Assembly (NCBI RefSeq): GCF_947494015.1
Contig: NZ_CANLTL010000012.1
Coordinates: forward strand, 83,558 to 147,557
Direction of reading: 5' to 3'
From: an uncultured Cellulomonas sp.
Lineage (GTDB): Bacteria > Actinomycetota > Actinomycetes > Actinomycetales > Cellulomonadaceae
Length of the DNA stretch: 64,000 nt
The translations under genes were made by a program, and so were the position numbers. The notes under the pieces are model-generated. The model saw nothing but the letters and a program-made list of their open reading frames with translations. It had not been told where the DNA came from and made no database searches. The stretch's first letter is position 1, and every line of letters starts with the position of its first letter. This document shows positions 39,515 through 48,984 of the stretch, piece after piece.

Positions 39515-40288
39515 ATGCCCGCACCCGCGCCCCTGCCCGCACTCGTCGACACCCTGGCCGCGAGCGGCGGCAGTCCCCGGCTGACCGCCTACGACGCGGA
39601 CGGCGAGCGGGTGGAGCTGTCCGGCGCCGTGCTGGCCAACTGGGTGGCGAAGACCACCAACCTGCTCGTCGAGGAGCTCGACGTCGCCCCGGGGTCGACC
39701 GTGCGGCTCGACCTGCCCGCGCACTGGCGCACGCTGGTGTGGGCGATGGCGACCTGGCGGGCCGGCGGCTGCGTGGTGCTGGGTCAGCAGGACGGCACCG
39801 ACGTCGTCGTGACCGACCGCCCCGAGCCCGGCGTCGCGGACGCGGTGGTGGCGGTGGCCCTGCCCGCCCTGGCCCGCCGCTTCGACGGCACCCTGCCGCC
39901 GGGGGCGGTCGACGCCGCGGCGGCCGTGATGACCTACGGCGACGTCGTCGGCTGGACGCCCGCGACCGACCCGGCGGCCCCCGCGGTCCGCGCGGGGGTC
40001 GCCGTCGGCCCGCAGACCGCCGGCGACGCGGAGGTCACCGAGGTCGACCACGCCGCGCTCGCCGGCTGGGCGACGGCCGGGACGACGTCGGCCCCGGGCG
40101 ACCGCGTCCTGCTGGCGGCCGACCCGGACCGGGCCACGGTCCCCCGCTGGCTGCGGACCGCCCTGGGCGTCCTGCTCGGCGGCGGCTCGCTGGTCCTGGT
40201 CGGGCCCGCGCTCGCGGTCGAGCTCGCGACCGACCCCGCGCGCCGGGACCGCCTGGTGGCCACGGAGCGGGTGACCGCCGGCGCGTGA
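39515..40288 (+). CDS. TIGR03089 family protein
   Basis: ALVDTLAASGGSPRLTAYDADGERVELSGAVLANWVAKTTNLLVEELDVAPGSTVRLDLPAHWRT. Confidence 0.88.
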   Translation: MPAPAPLPALVDTLAASGGSPRLTAYDADGERVELSGAVLANWVAKTTNLLVEELDVAPGSTVRLDLPAHWRTLVWAMATWRAGGCVVLGQQDGTDVVVTDRPEPGVADAVVAVALPALARRFDGTLPPGAVDAAAAVMTYGDVVGWTPATDPAAPAVRAGVAVGPQTAGDAEVTEVDHAALAGWATAGTTSAPGDRVLLAADPDRATVPRWLRTALGVLLGGGSLVLVGPALAVELATDPARRDRLVATERVTAGA

Positions 40289-40305
40289 TCTCCCGGACGG
40301 GCGCG

Positions 40306-41181
40306 TCAGACGCCGGACGGCTTGCGGAACGCGACCAGCATGATGTCGCTGAGCGACCGCGAGTTGAGCAGCGGCGCGGCGAGCCACCCGACGACCACGG
40401 ACGCGACCGTGACCGGGGACGGCCGCCGGTCGAAGTGCGCCCGCTCCCACAGCCCGGCCCGGCTCATGCTCGGCAGGTGGGTGACCTCGACGACCTCGAG
40501 CCCCAGCGAGCACCCCAGCCGGGTCAGCGCACCGGCGTCGAAGTACCACAGGTGCGGGGACGGCAGGCCGCGCTGCCACAGGCGGTCGAACACGCTGGGG
40601 ACCCCCAACCGGCGCAGGACGTCGGCGACGCGGTACACGATCCCCCGCCGGTCCGGGATGTTGACCACGAGCAGCCCGCCCGGCGTCAGCCGCGACGCGC
40701 TCTCGGCGAGCGCCTCACGCGGGTCGGGCAGGTGCTCGAGCACGTCGTTGAAGGTGATGACGTCGAACAGGTCGTCCGGCCGCAGGGCCTCGGGGAAGAA
40801 GCCGATCCGCACGTCGGACCCCGCGCCGATGGCGCGTCGGGCGACGGCGACGTCCGGCTCGACGCCCACCGCGCGCAGGCCCTGCGCCGTGGCCCGCTGC
40901 AGGAGCCAGCCGTGGGCGCTGCCCACGTCGAGCAGCCGGGCACCGTCCGGGGCACCCCACGACCGGATCCGCTCCACGACCGTGGCGTTGTTCTGCCGTC
41001 GCAGCTGCGCCAGCCCCGTCGCCCGGGCCGTCTCGTCGATGAGGTCCGGGTCGTCGTTGATCGTCACGTCGAGGGTGGAGGCGTGCGTGCCGCACCGGGG
41101 GCACCGCACGTGCCAGGCGGGACCCGCCGCGGTCATGGGGGTGAGGCAGACGCAGCAACGGGGAGCAAGCACTCCGAGCAC
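40306..41181 (-). CDS. Class I SAM-dependent methyltransferase with N-terminal zinc-ribbon-like motif
   Basis: CCVCLTP...CPRCGTHAS; LLDVGSAHGWLLQRATAQGLRAVGVEPD; FDVITFNDVLEHLPDPREAL. Confidence 0.88.
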   Translation of the reverse strand: MLGVLAPRCCVCLTPMTAAGPAWHVRCPRCGTHASTLDVTINDDPDLIDETARATGLAQLRRQNNATVVERIRSWGAPDGARLLDVGSAHGWLLQRATAQGLRAVGVEPDVAVARRAIGAGSDVRIGFFPEALRPDDLFDVITFNDVLEHLPDPREALAESASRLTPGGLLVVNIPDRRGIVYRVADVLRRLGVPSVFDRLWQRGLPSPHLWYFDAGALTRLGCSLGLEVVEVTHLPSMSRAGLWERAHFDRRPSPVTVASVVVGWLAAPLLNSRSLSDIMLVAFRKPSGV

Positions 41182-41196
41182 TCTACCGGCGGTCCG

Positions 41197-42378
41197 TCAG
41201 GGCACGTCCGCCTGGACGAGGGTGCCGGCGCCGCACGCCGTCAGGCTCCCCTCGGCGGCCGGCACGAAGACCGACCCGCCGCGCTCGAGGCGCACGCTGT
41301 GACCGGCCGACGACACGGTCACGACACCGTCGAGGCAGAGCAGGACCCGCGGTCCCCGACCGGGCAGCGGGTGCACGCCGTCGTCGTCGAGGTCGGTGAT
41401 GGACAGCTCGAAGTCGTCCACGGGGGCGTAGAAGACCCGGGTCGCGCCGTGGAACACCTCCGGTGCCGTGCGGATGGGCGGTGCTGCGACGTAGTCGACG
41501 CACTCCAGCAGCTCGTCGACGTCCACGTGCTTGGCCGTCAGCCCGGCCCGCAGGACGTTGTCGGAGTTGGCCATCACCTCCACGCCGAGGCCTCCCAGGT
41601 ACGCGTGCACCCCACCGGCCGGGACGAACAGGGCCTCGCCCGGCTGCAGGGACACGGGGTTGAGCAGCAGGGCGGCCACGACGCCCGGGTCGCCGGGGTA
41701 GGCCGCCGCGAGCGTGAGCACGGTGGCGTCGGCGCGCGGCGACGTCGAGCCGGCCGCCAGCCGCTCCCGGCACGCCTCGACGAGCTCGGCGACGTCCTGC
41801 GCCGACGGCCGGTCGGCCGGGTCGAGCAGGCTGGTGAACGCGGCGCGGACCCCGGCGGGCGAGGGATCGGCGCGCAGCACCCCGTGCAGCTTGTCGGCGA
41901 GCGGTGAGGCGAGCCCGGCGAACAGCTCCGCGGCGCGGCGCGGCGCACGGAAGCCGCACAGCGCCTCGAACGGCGTCAGCGCGTACACCAGCTCGGGCTT
42001 GTGGTTGCGGTCGCGGTAGCTGCGGTGCGGGGCGTCCACCGGGATGCCGGCCCGCTCCTCGGCGTCGAAGCCGGCGCGGGCCCGGTCCACGTGCGGGTGC
42101 ACCTGCAGCGACAGCGGCTGGGCGGGCGCGATCAGCTTGAGCAGGTAGGGCAGGCAGTCCCCGAAGCGGGCCCGCACGTCGTCGCCGAGCATCGCGCTCG
42201 GGTCCGACGCGATGAGGGCGGCCAGGTCCGGGTGCTCCGCGGCCTCGACCAGCGCCGGCGAGCTCGGGTGGGCCCCGAACCACAGCTCGGCGACCGGCGA
42301 CCCGTCCACCGGTAGGCCGAGCAGCCCCGGGATGGCGGTCGGCGAGCCCCACGCGTAGTCCCGGGTGGTCGGCTGCAT
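41197..42378 (-). CDS. manA: Mannose-6-phosphate isomerase, class I
   Basis: RDYAWGSPTAIPGLLG...SLQVHPHVDRARAGFDAEE...YRDRNHKPELVYALTPFEALCGFR...VFVPAGGVHAYLGG. Confidence 0.95.
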   Translation of the reverse strand: MQPTTRDYAWGSPTAIPGLLGLPVDGSPVAELWFGAHPSSPALVEAAEHPDLAALIASDPSAMLGDDVRARFGDCLPYLLKLIAPAQPLSLQVHPHVDRARAGFDAEERAGIPVDAPHRSYRDRNHKPELVYALTPFEALCGFRAPRRAAELFAGLASPLADKLHGVLRADPSPAGVRAAFTSLLDPADRPSAQDVAELVEACRERLAAGSTSPRADATVLTLAAAYPGDPGVVAALLLNPVSLQPGEALFVPAGGVHAYLGGLGVEVMANSDNVLRAGLTAKHVDVDELLECVDYVAAPPIRTAPEVFHGATRVFYAPVDDFELSITDLDDDGVHPLPGRGPRVLLCLDGVVTVSSAGHSVRLERGGSVFVPAAEGSLTACGAGTLVQADVP

Positions 42379-42526
42379 GGTGAACACCGGCAGGTCCCCT
42401 CTCGTCGGCCCTCCAACGATAGGCGGGACTCGGCGGCGGGTCGCCGAGGCACCGCCGTCCGGGTGCAGGGCCGGCACGTTTTCACCCGGCAGGCGGCGCG
42501 AGCCGGGTGCGGCACACTAGGGGACC

Positions 42527-43396
42527 ATGCGCGGAATCATTCTGGCCGGAGGCTCGGGGACCCGACTGCACCCCATCACCCTGGGGGTCAGCAAGCAGCT
42601 CGTCCCGGTGTACGACAAGCCGATGATCTACTACCCGCTGTCCACCCTGATCCTCGCGGGCATCCGGGACGTGCTGGTGATCACCACCCCGCACGACGCC
42701 GAGCAGTTCCGGCGGCTGCTGGGGGACGGCTCCCAGTTCGGCATCTCCATCACCTACACCGTGCAGGCCGAGCCGAACGGCCTGGCGCAGGCGTTCGTGC
42801 TGGGAGCGGACTTCGTCGGCACGGACTCCGCGGCGCTGGTCCTGGGCGACAACATCTTCTACGGCGCGGGCCTGGGCTCACAGCTCGGGCGGTTCGAGAC
42901 CATCGACGGCGCCGCGGTGTTCGCCTACCGCGTCGCGGACCCGACCAGCTACGGCGTCGTGGAGTTCGACGCCGACGGCACGGCGCTCTCCCTGGAGGAG
43001 AAGCCGGCCCGCCCCAAGTCCAACTACGCGGTGCCCGGCCTGTACTTCTACGACAACGACGTCCTGGCGATCGCGCGCGACCTGCAGCCGTCGGCGCGCG
43101 GGGAGTACGAGATCACCGACGTCAACCGGCACTACCTCGAGCAGGGGCGGCTGCGGGTCGAGGTGCTGCCGCGCGGGACGGCATGGCTGGACACCGGGAC
43201 GTTCGACTCGCTGGTGGAGGCCTCGGACTACGTCCGGACCATCGAGCACCGCCAGGGGCTGAAGGTCGGTGCGCCCGAGGAGGTCGCCTGGCGGCGCGGC
43301 TTCCTGTCCGACGACGACCTGCGGGTCCGGGCCGAGGGCCTGGTCAAGTCCGGCTACGGCCGCTACCTGCTGGGGCTGCTCGACGAGGGTCGCTGA
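42527..43396 (+). CDS. rfbA: Glucose-1-phosphate thymidylyltransferase
   Basis: [55 protein letters not shown]. Confidence 0.97.
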   Translation: MRGIILAGGSGTRLHPITLGVSKQLVPVYDKPMIYYPLSTLILAGIRDVLVITTPHDAEQFRRLLGDGSQFGISITYTVQAEPNGLAQAFVLGADFVGTDSAALVLGDNIFYGAGLGSQLGRFETIDGAAVFAYRVADPTSYGVVEFDADGTALSLEEKPARPKSNYAVPGLYFYDNDVLAIARDLQPSARGEYEITDVNRHYLEQGRLRVEVLPRGTAWLDTGTFDSLVEASDYVRTIEHRQGLKVGAPEEVAWRRGFLSDDDLRVRAEGLVKSGYGRYLLGLLDEGR

Positions 43397-43416
43397 CCCG
43401 CCGCCCGGAGCCGGCG

Positions 43417-43440
43417 GGGCGCGGCGTCAGCGCCGCGCCC
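43417..43440. terminator. Bidirectional stem-loop between convergent rfbA and methyltransferase genes
   Basis: gggcgcggcg-tcag-cgccgcgccc, 10-bp perfect arms; the tca is the stop codon of the minus-strand gene. Confidence 0.7.
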
Positions 43441-45274
43441 GCCGCAGCACCGGCAGGCGCCGCAGCACCCGCAGTCGCTCGGGCAGCGCCCGCACGACCC
43501 GCAGCGGCCCGGTGATGCGCCAGGACACGGTCCGCCGGACGGCGTCGTGCGTGGCCCGCTCCAGGCGCAGCTCCTCGCGCAGCGCGTCCGCGTCGGCGAC
43601 GACCGCCGCGACGTCACGCACCACCCGCAGCGGGGCGTCCAGCGCGATCGCGTCGGACGCCTCGACCGTCAGGCCGAGCACGACGGACTGGAACGCCCGC
43701 TCGCGCTCCCAGTGCTCCACCAGCGTGCGGTCGTCCAGCTCGACCCCGTACCGGGACGCGACCGCCGTGATCAGGTCCCGCAGCTGCAACGGCGTGCCGC
43801 CGGCCGGGGACCGGACCGCGAGCAGCGAGGCGAGGGAGTCGTACAGCGCGCGGAACACGACGTAGGACGACGGCACCGGCCCCTGCGCGCACCACTCGAG
43901 GTCGATGAACTGCGCCGACCCGTCGGCGTCCACCAGGAGGTTGCGCGGCAGCGCGTCGACCAGGCCGCCGTCGACCGTCCCGGCCGGCGTCGGGTCGCCG
44001 GTCGTGGCGCCGAACGCGTCCCACCAGGTGCCGAACCACCCCGCCACGTCGTCGACGGTCCAGCCGTCCCGGCCCACCACGTCGGCCAGGACGTCCGTCC
44101 ACGGCCGCGCCCGCACGTAGGGCTCGTCCACGAGCAGCATCCGGGTGCCGGCGACGGTGTCCGGCAGCTGCGGCAGCACCCGCTCGCGGCGCACCTCGAG
44201 CCCCGTGCCGGTCGCCCTGAACGCGGTGGCCTTGGCGAACTCGGGACGGCGGTCGGTGCTGCCGTAGTACCAGGCGACCGTGCGCGACGCCGGCAGCGGG
44301 CGGGTGGAGGCCCGCACCAGGAAGGAGTTGGCCAGGTCGGGCAGCAGCCCGTTGCGGTGCACCGCCCGCCAGGCGCGCTCGAGGTCGAAGGTGGTGACCT
44401 CGGGCCGCTGGTGGTCGGCGCGACCCGACGGCACCACCAGCGGCAGCGGGTCGAAGTCGGCCCCCGGAAGCAGCGCGGCCTCGGTCACCACCGACGTCGG
44501 CAGCTTGTAGTCCGGGAACGGGTAGTACCAGGCCTGCTCGTCCAGGCCGGCGTCCGACAGCCGCCGACGCAGCTCGCCCCGACCGAAGGTGACGACCGTG
44601 CCGGCGTCGTAGCGGTCCTCGACGCCGAACATCCGCCTCCCGACGTGGTCCTCGGGGAAGCCCGCCAGGTACTTCAGCCCGAGCTGGTTCTCGATCGCGA
44701 GCACGAGCTGGCCGCCGGGTGCGAGCAGGGACGCGAGGTGCTCGAGCATCGCGTCCACCGGGTCGCGGCCGGCCGCGGGGAAGAACAGCCGGCTGTACTC
44801 CAGCACCCCGATGACCACCACGGTGCCGAACGCGCCCGGCGCGACCAGCCCCTGCACGGTGTCCGCGACCACCCGGACGCCGGGCAGGTCACGGCACCGC
44901 TCCACGCACGTCGCGGCGCGGCGCGGCGACCCCTCGATCGCCACCACGTCGTGGCCGTGCTCGCCGAGCACGCGGGTGACCGCGCCCATCCCGGCGCCCA
45001 CCTCGAGCACGGGCCCGTCGAGGTCGTCGAGCAGGGGCCGCAGCAGGTTGGCCCGCTGCGAGCTCAGGTGGTAGCGGGACGGCCAGTCCCGGATGCCCGC
45101 GGCCAGCTCGCGCGAGAAGGTGCCCACGTCCGTGGCGGCACGCACGGTGTCACCGATCCAGGTCTCGACGTGGTCGCCGTCGTTGTAACGGAAGTCGGGC
45201 CGGGCGCCGTCGGGCACCCACAGGCCGCGCTGGGCGTCCTCGCGGTAGCCGAGCGCCGACAGGTCGATGGTCAT
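43427..45274 (-). CDS. SAM-dependent methyltransferase with C-terminal extension (glycan-associated)
   Basis: GPVLEVGAGMGAVTRVLGEHGHDVVAIEGSPRRA...LLAPGGQLVLAIENQLGLKYLAG; C-terminal SWRITGPLRVVRALPERLRVLRRL. Confidence 0.85.
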   Translation of the reverse strand: MTIDLSALGYREDAQRGLWVPDGARPDFRYNDGDHVETWIGDTVRAATDVGTFSRELAAGIRDWPSRYHLSSQRANLLRPLLDDLDGPVLEVGAGMGAVTRVLGEHGHDVVAIEGSPRRAATCVERCRDLPGVRVVADTVQGLVAPGAFGTVVVIGVLEYSRLFFPAAGRDPVDAMLEHLASLLAPGGQLVLAIENQLGLKYLAGFPEDHVGRRMFGVEDRYDAGTVVTFGRGELRRRLSDAGLDEQAWYYPFPDYKLPTSVVTEAALLPGADFDPLPLVVPSGRADHQRPEVTTFDLERAWRAVHRNGLLPDLANSFLVRASTRPLPASRTVAWYYGSTDRRPEFAKATAFRATGTGLEVRRERVLPQLPDTVAGTRMLLVDEPYVRARPWTDVLADVVGRDGWTVDDVAGWFGTWWDAFGATTGDPTPAGTVDGGLVDALPRNLLVDADGSAQFIDLEWCAQGPVPSSYVVFRALYDSLASLLAVRSPAGGTPLQLRDLITAVASRYGVELDDRTLVEHWERERAFQSVVLGLTVEASDAIALDAPLRVVRDVAAVVADADALREELRLERATHDAVRRTVSWRITGPLRVVRALPERLRVLRRLPVLRRARR

Positions 45275-45323
45275 GGTGTCCGTTCCGGGGAGCAGCGAGG
45301 TCGGGCGGTGCACGGCCCGCAGG

Positions 45324-46184
45324 TCAGGCCGGCACGGTCGCCGCGAGGACCGCGCTCGCCGCGGCCGACCACCTCGCTCGCCAGTCGCCGATGGGCTCCA
45401 CCCCGGCCCGCCGCGACGCGTCGTGGCCGAGCACCGAGTACGCGGGCCGTGGTGCCGGACGGACGAACGCCCCGCTGGTGGTCCGCCGCACGATCGCGGG
45501 GTCCATGCCTGCCGCGGCCACGACCTCGCACGCGAAGCCGTGCCAGGAGGTCTGGCCGGACGCGGTGCCGTGGTAGGTGCCGCTGGGCGCGTCGGCCTCG
45601 ACCAGGCGCACGACGAAGTCGGCGAGGTCGACGGTCCAGGTCGGCTGCCCGACCTGGTCGTCGACGACGTCGAGCCCACCGCGCTCCGCGGCGACGCGGG
45701 CGATCGTCCTGGGGAAGCAGGGGCCGCCCGCGCCGTACAGCCAGGCGGTGCGCACCACGAGGTGGTCCGGGGCCTCGGCCCGCACGGCCCACTCCCCGGC
45801 GGCCTTGGTCCGCCCGTAGGCCGACCGGGGGGCCATCGGCGCGTCCTCGGCGTACGGGGAGTCGGCCGCGCCGTCGAACACGTAGTCGGTCGAGACCTGG
45901 ACCAGGCGGGCACCGTGCACGGCCGCGGCCCGGGCCAGCAGACCGGCCGCCGTCGCGTTCACCGTGAAGGCGTCGCCCTCGCGGGTCTCCGCGTCGTCGA
46001 CGGCGGTCCACGCGGCGCAGTTGACCACGACGTCGTGGCCCCGGACGGCGTCGGCCACGGGGCCCGCCGCGGTGACGTCCAGGGTCGTGCGGTCGGTCGC
46101 GGTCACGTCGTGCCCGCGGTCACGCAGCGCGGCCACGACGTCCTGCCCGAGCATCCCGCCCGCACCTGCCACCAACCAGCGCAC
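45324..46184 (-). CDS. rfbD: dTDP-4-dehydrorhamnose reductase
   Basis: MRWLVAGAGGMLGQDVVAALRDRGHDVTATDR...VNCAAWTAVDDAE...VSTDYVFDGAADSPYAEDAPMAPRSAYGRTKAAGEWAV. Confidence 0.95.
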   Translation of the reverse strand: MRWLVAGAGGMLGQDVVAALRDRGHDVTATDRTTLDVTAAGPVADAVRGHDVVVNCAAWTAVDDAETREGDAFTVNATAAGLLARAAAVHGARLVQVSTDYVFDGAADSPYAEDAPMAPRSAYGRTKAAGEWAVRAEAPDHLVVRTAWLYGAGGPCFPRTIARVAAERGGLDVVDDQVGQPTWTVDLADFVVRLVEADAPSGTYHGTASGQTSWHGFACEVVAAAGMDPAIVRRTTSGAFVRPAPRPAYSVLGHDASRRAGVEPIGDWRARWSAAASAVLAATVPA

Positions 46185-46255
46185 ACCCGCTCCTCACGTC
46201 TTCCCCGCCACACGACCGCCCCAGCCTACGGGTGGGCGCCGTCCGCCCGTGCCGG

Positions 46256-47125
46256 TCAGCGCAGCGTGGGACGCAGCCGCGGCATCCGGCCGAGCTCGCG
46301 CTCGAGCCACCGGTCCCGCACGAGCGTGCCGGCGCGCAGCCCGCGCACGAGCGCCGGGACGGTCAGGCACCGCGCCCGGTAGGCGTCCTCGAGGGTCCCG
46401 GCGGCCAGGCGCGCATGGTCCGCGCGCCAGTGCCAGCCGACCTCCGGGTCCAGCTCGGTGTTCGCCGCGTACGCGGACCCGCCGTTGGCGATCTTCGTGC
46501 GGAACTGCGGCCAGGACCGCAGCGGCACGTGCAGGACGTCCAGCGGCTCGGTCTCCAGCCGCGCCCCGAGCAGCGGCCCGACGGCGTCGTGGTTGCCCTG
46601 CGGGACGACGACGTCCGGGTCGCCGCGGTGGCACACCTTGGGCGCCAGCGGGGTGCCCCGCTCGCTCACCGTGCGCAGGTTGCGCCAGCGCAGCCGGCGC
46701 ACCCACGGTCGGCCGCGGCCCAGCCGCCCCACGTCCGGGAAGCCGACCAGGTCGGTGCGGCGCGCGAGCACCGTGCCGCGGTCCGCGGGCACCTCGGCCA
46801 GCACGTCGACCAGGCGGCGGGACCGGTCGGCCGGGACCCAGAACTCGTCCGCGTCGAGGTTGATCACCCAGTCCGCCCCGTGCACGCTCGCGGCCCGCCG
46901 CGCCATCGCGGTCACCCACCGGGCCTGCCGGTAGTCGTGCGACGGCTCGTGGTGCAGCTCCAGGACGCCGGCCCGCTGGTAGGCCCGCAGCACCTCGACG
47001 GTCCCGTCCACCGACCCGTTGTCCGTCGCGACGACCATCGCCACGCCCTGGGCGAGGTGGTGCTCGATGGTGGCCGCGACGACGTCGGCCTCGTCGCGCA
47101 CCAGCAGCGTGGCGACGAGCCTCAC
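46256..47125 (-). CDS. Glycosyltransferase family 2 protein (GT92-like)
   Basis: VRLVATLLVRDEADVVAATIEHHLAQGVAMVVATDNGSVDGTVEVLRAY...WVINLDADEFWVP. Confidence 0.87.
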   Translation of the reverse strand: MRLVATLLVRDEADVVAATIEHHLAQGVAMVVATDNGSVDGTVEVLRAYQRAGVLELHHEPSHDYRQARWVTAMARRAASVHGADWVINLDADEFWVPADRSRRLVDVLAEVPADRGTVLARRTDLVGFPDVGRLGRGRPWVRRLRWRNLRTVSERGTPLAPKVCHRGDPDVVVPQGNHDAVGPLLGARLETEPLDVLHVPLRSWPQFRTKIANGGSAYAANTELDPEVGWHWRADHARLAAGTLEDAYRARCLTVPALVRGLRAGTLVRDRWLERELGRMPRLRPTLR

Positions 47126-48279
47126 CCGGCCTCCTCGGTGAGCAGCCGGCGGGCGGTCGCCAGGGCCCCGCGCCCGTCCGCCGCGAGGTGCACCCCCGGC
47201 AGCGCGTGGGTCCAGGTCTCGACCGTGGCCGACACCTTGCCGTAGGCGTTGTCCAGCACGACGTGCGGGATCCCGAGCATCGCGCACAGCAGGTGCCCGT
47301 GCAGCTTGTCGGTGACCACGACGCGCGAGCCGCTGAGCAGGTCCAGACCGTGCCGGACCCACCGCCGCCCGAGCGGGTCGTAGGTCCGGGCCACCACGGC
47401 GTGCGCCGGACGGGCCCAGCGCACACCGTCGTCACCGGCACGCCACCGGTGCGCGACCGCGCCGTTGACCCGGAGCATCCACCGTCCGGCCCGGTCCCAG
47501 CCGGCCTGCGCGGCCGCGATGCCCTCCATCCACTCCACCCGGGTGACGTCGGCGTCCTCGGGGCCCGGCTCGTCGTAGGGCACGTGCTCGGGGTCGCCGG
47601 GGCGCCGGGCCAGCCACAGGACCGGCCGGGTGACCGGGACGGTCCGCGCCAGCCGGCCCAGGCCCAGCGCGTGGTCCGGGGACAGCGCGGGCTCCACGCC
47701 GAGCTGCTCACGCGCCCGGGTCACCGACGCGTGCTCGCGGACCAGCAGCCGGAAGCCGCCGTGCGCGGCGACGACGTCGGCCATCGCGGCGGCGTTGGCC
47801 GGGTCCCGGAAGTGGACGCTCTGCGGCAGCTGCAGGACGGGGTTGTGCCGCAGCTCGCGCAGCACCCGCATCCGGGTGCCCTGCTGCCCGGCGTACAGGT
47901 CGCCGAGGTTCCCACCGCCGTTGAGGAGCACCGGGGCGTCGCCCACGGCGCGGCGCAGCGCGCGCGGGTCGGTGTCCCACCACGCGGAGCGGTACCGGAC
48001 CCGCACGCCCAGCTCGGCGAGCAGCGCCCGGGTGCCGAGCCAGATCGCCGGGTCGCCCGGGTTGCCGTGGTTGGGGAAGTTCACCAGCGCGACCGTCCGG
48101 GCGCCGTCCAGCGCGGTCGCCAGCACGTCGCGCGCCACGTCGCGCAGCGCCTCGACCGACCGCGGCGCCGAGGCGGGAGCCGCTGCCGATGCCGCTGCCG
48201 ATGTCCCCACGCTGCCCACCTCCACCGGCCGGGTGCCGCGTCGACGGCGGCCGGTGTCCCGGCCGCACCGATCGGTCAC
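47122..48279 (-). CDS. Polysaccharide pyruvyl transferase family protein
   Basis: LVNFPNHGNPGDPAIWLGTRALLAELG...PVLLNGGGNLGDLYAGQQGTRM...VVVTDKLHGHLLCAMLGIPHVVLDNAYGKVSA. Confidence 0.93.
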   Translation of the reverse strand: MTDRCGRDTGRRRRGTRPVEVGSVGTSAAASAAAPASAPRSVEALRDVARDVLATALDGARTVALVNFPNHGNPGDPAIWLGTRALLAELGVRVRYRSAWWDTDPRALRRAVGDAPVLLNGGGNLGDLYAGQQGTRMRVLRELRHNPVLQLPQSVHFRDPANAAAMADVVAAHGGFRLLVREHASVTRAREQLGVEPALSPDHALGLGRLARTVPVTRPVLWLARRPGDPEHVPYDEPGPEDADVTRVEWMEGIAAAQAGWDRAGRWMLRVNGAVAHRWRAGDDGVRWARPAHAVVARTYDPLGRRWVRHGLDLLSGSRVVVTDKLHGHLLCAMLGIPHVVLDNAYGKVSATVETWTHALPGVHLAADGRGALATARRLLTEEAG

Positions 48280-48347
48280 CCTAGCGGGCCGCCGCTAGGC
48301 TGACCGGCGCCGTGACAGCGGCCACCCGACGTGAGGAGAGCCCGACC

Positions 48348-48965
48348 GTGGAGTTCCGCGAGCTCAGTGTCCCCGGGGCCTGGGAGTTCACCCCCCGCCA
48401 GTTCGGCGACCCGCGAGGCGTGTTCCTCGAGTGGTTCAAGTCCGGCCCGTTCGCCGAGGCGGCCGGCCACGCGCTGGACCTGCAGCAGGCCAACGCGTCG
48501 GTGTCCGCGGCGGGCGTCATGCGCGGCATCCACTTCGCCGACGTGCCGCCCGGTCAGGCCAAGTACGTCACCTGCGCCAAGGGTGCGGTGCTCGACGTCG
48601 CGATCGACGTCCGGGTGGGATCGCCCACCTTCGGCCGGTGGGACACCGTCCTGCTGGACGACGTCGACCGGCGCGCGGTCTACCTGTCCGAGGGGCTGGG
48701 CCACGCCTTCCTGTCGCTCGAGGACGACTCCACGGTGCTGTACCTGTGCTCGACGGGGTACTCCCCCGGCCGAGAGCACGGCATCCATCCCCTGGACCCC
48801 GAGGTCGGCATCGAGTGGCCGACCGTCGACCGGGCGGGGCGGCCGCTGACGCCGCAGCTGTCCGACAAGGACCAGGCCGCACCCGGCCTGAGCGAGGCCC
48901 GTGAGCAGGGCCTGCTGCCGACGTACGCCGCAGTGCAGGAGTACGTGGCGTCGCTGCGGGGCTGA
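48348..48965 (+). CDS. rfbC: dTDP-4-dehydrorhamnose 3,5-epimerase
   Basis: VFLEWFKSGPFAEAAGHALDLQQANASVSAAGVMRGIHFADVPPGQAKYVTCAKGAVLDVAIDVRVGSPTFG. Confidence 0.95.
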   Translation: MEFRELSVPGAWEFTPRQFGDPRGVFLEWFKSGPFAEAAGHALDLQQANASVSAAGVMRGIHFADVPPGQAKYVTCAKGAVLDVAIDVRVGSPTFGRWDTVLLDDVDRRAVYLSEGLGHAFLSLEDDSTVLYLCSTGYSPGREHGIHPLDPEVGIEWPTVDRAGRPLTPQLSDKDQAAPGLSEAREQGLLPTYAAVQEYVASLRG

Positions 48966-48984
48966 CCCGTCGCCCGGCGGGCGC

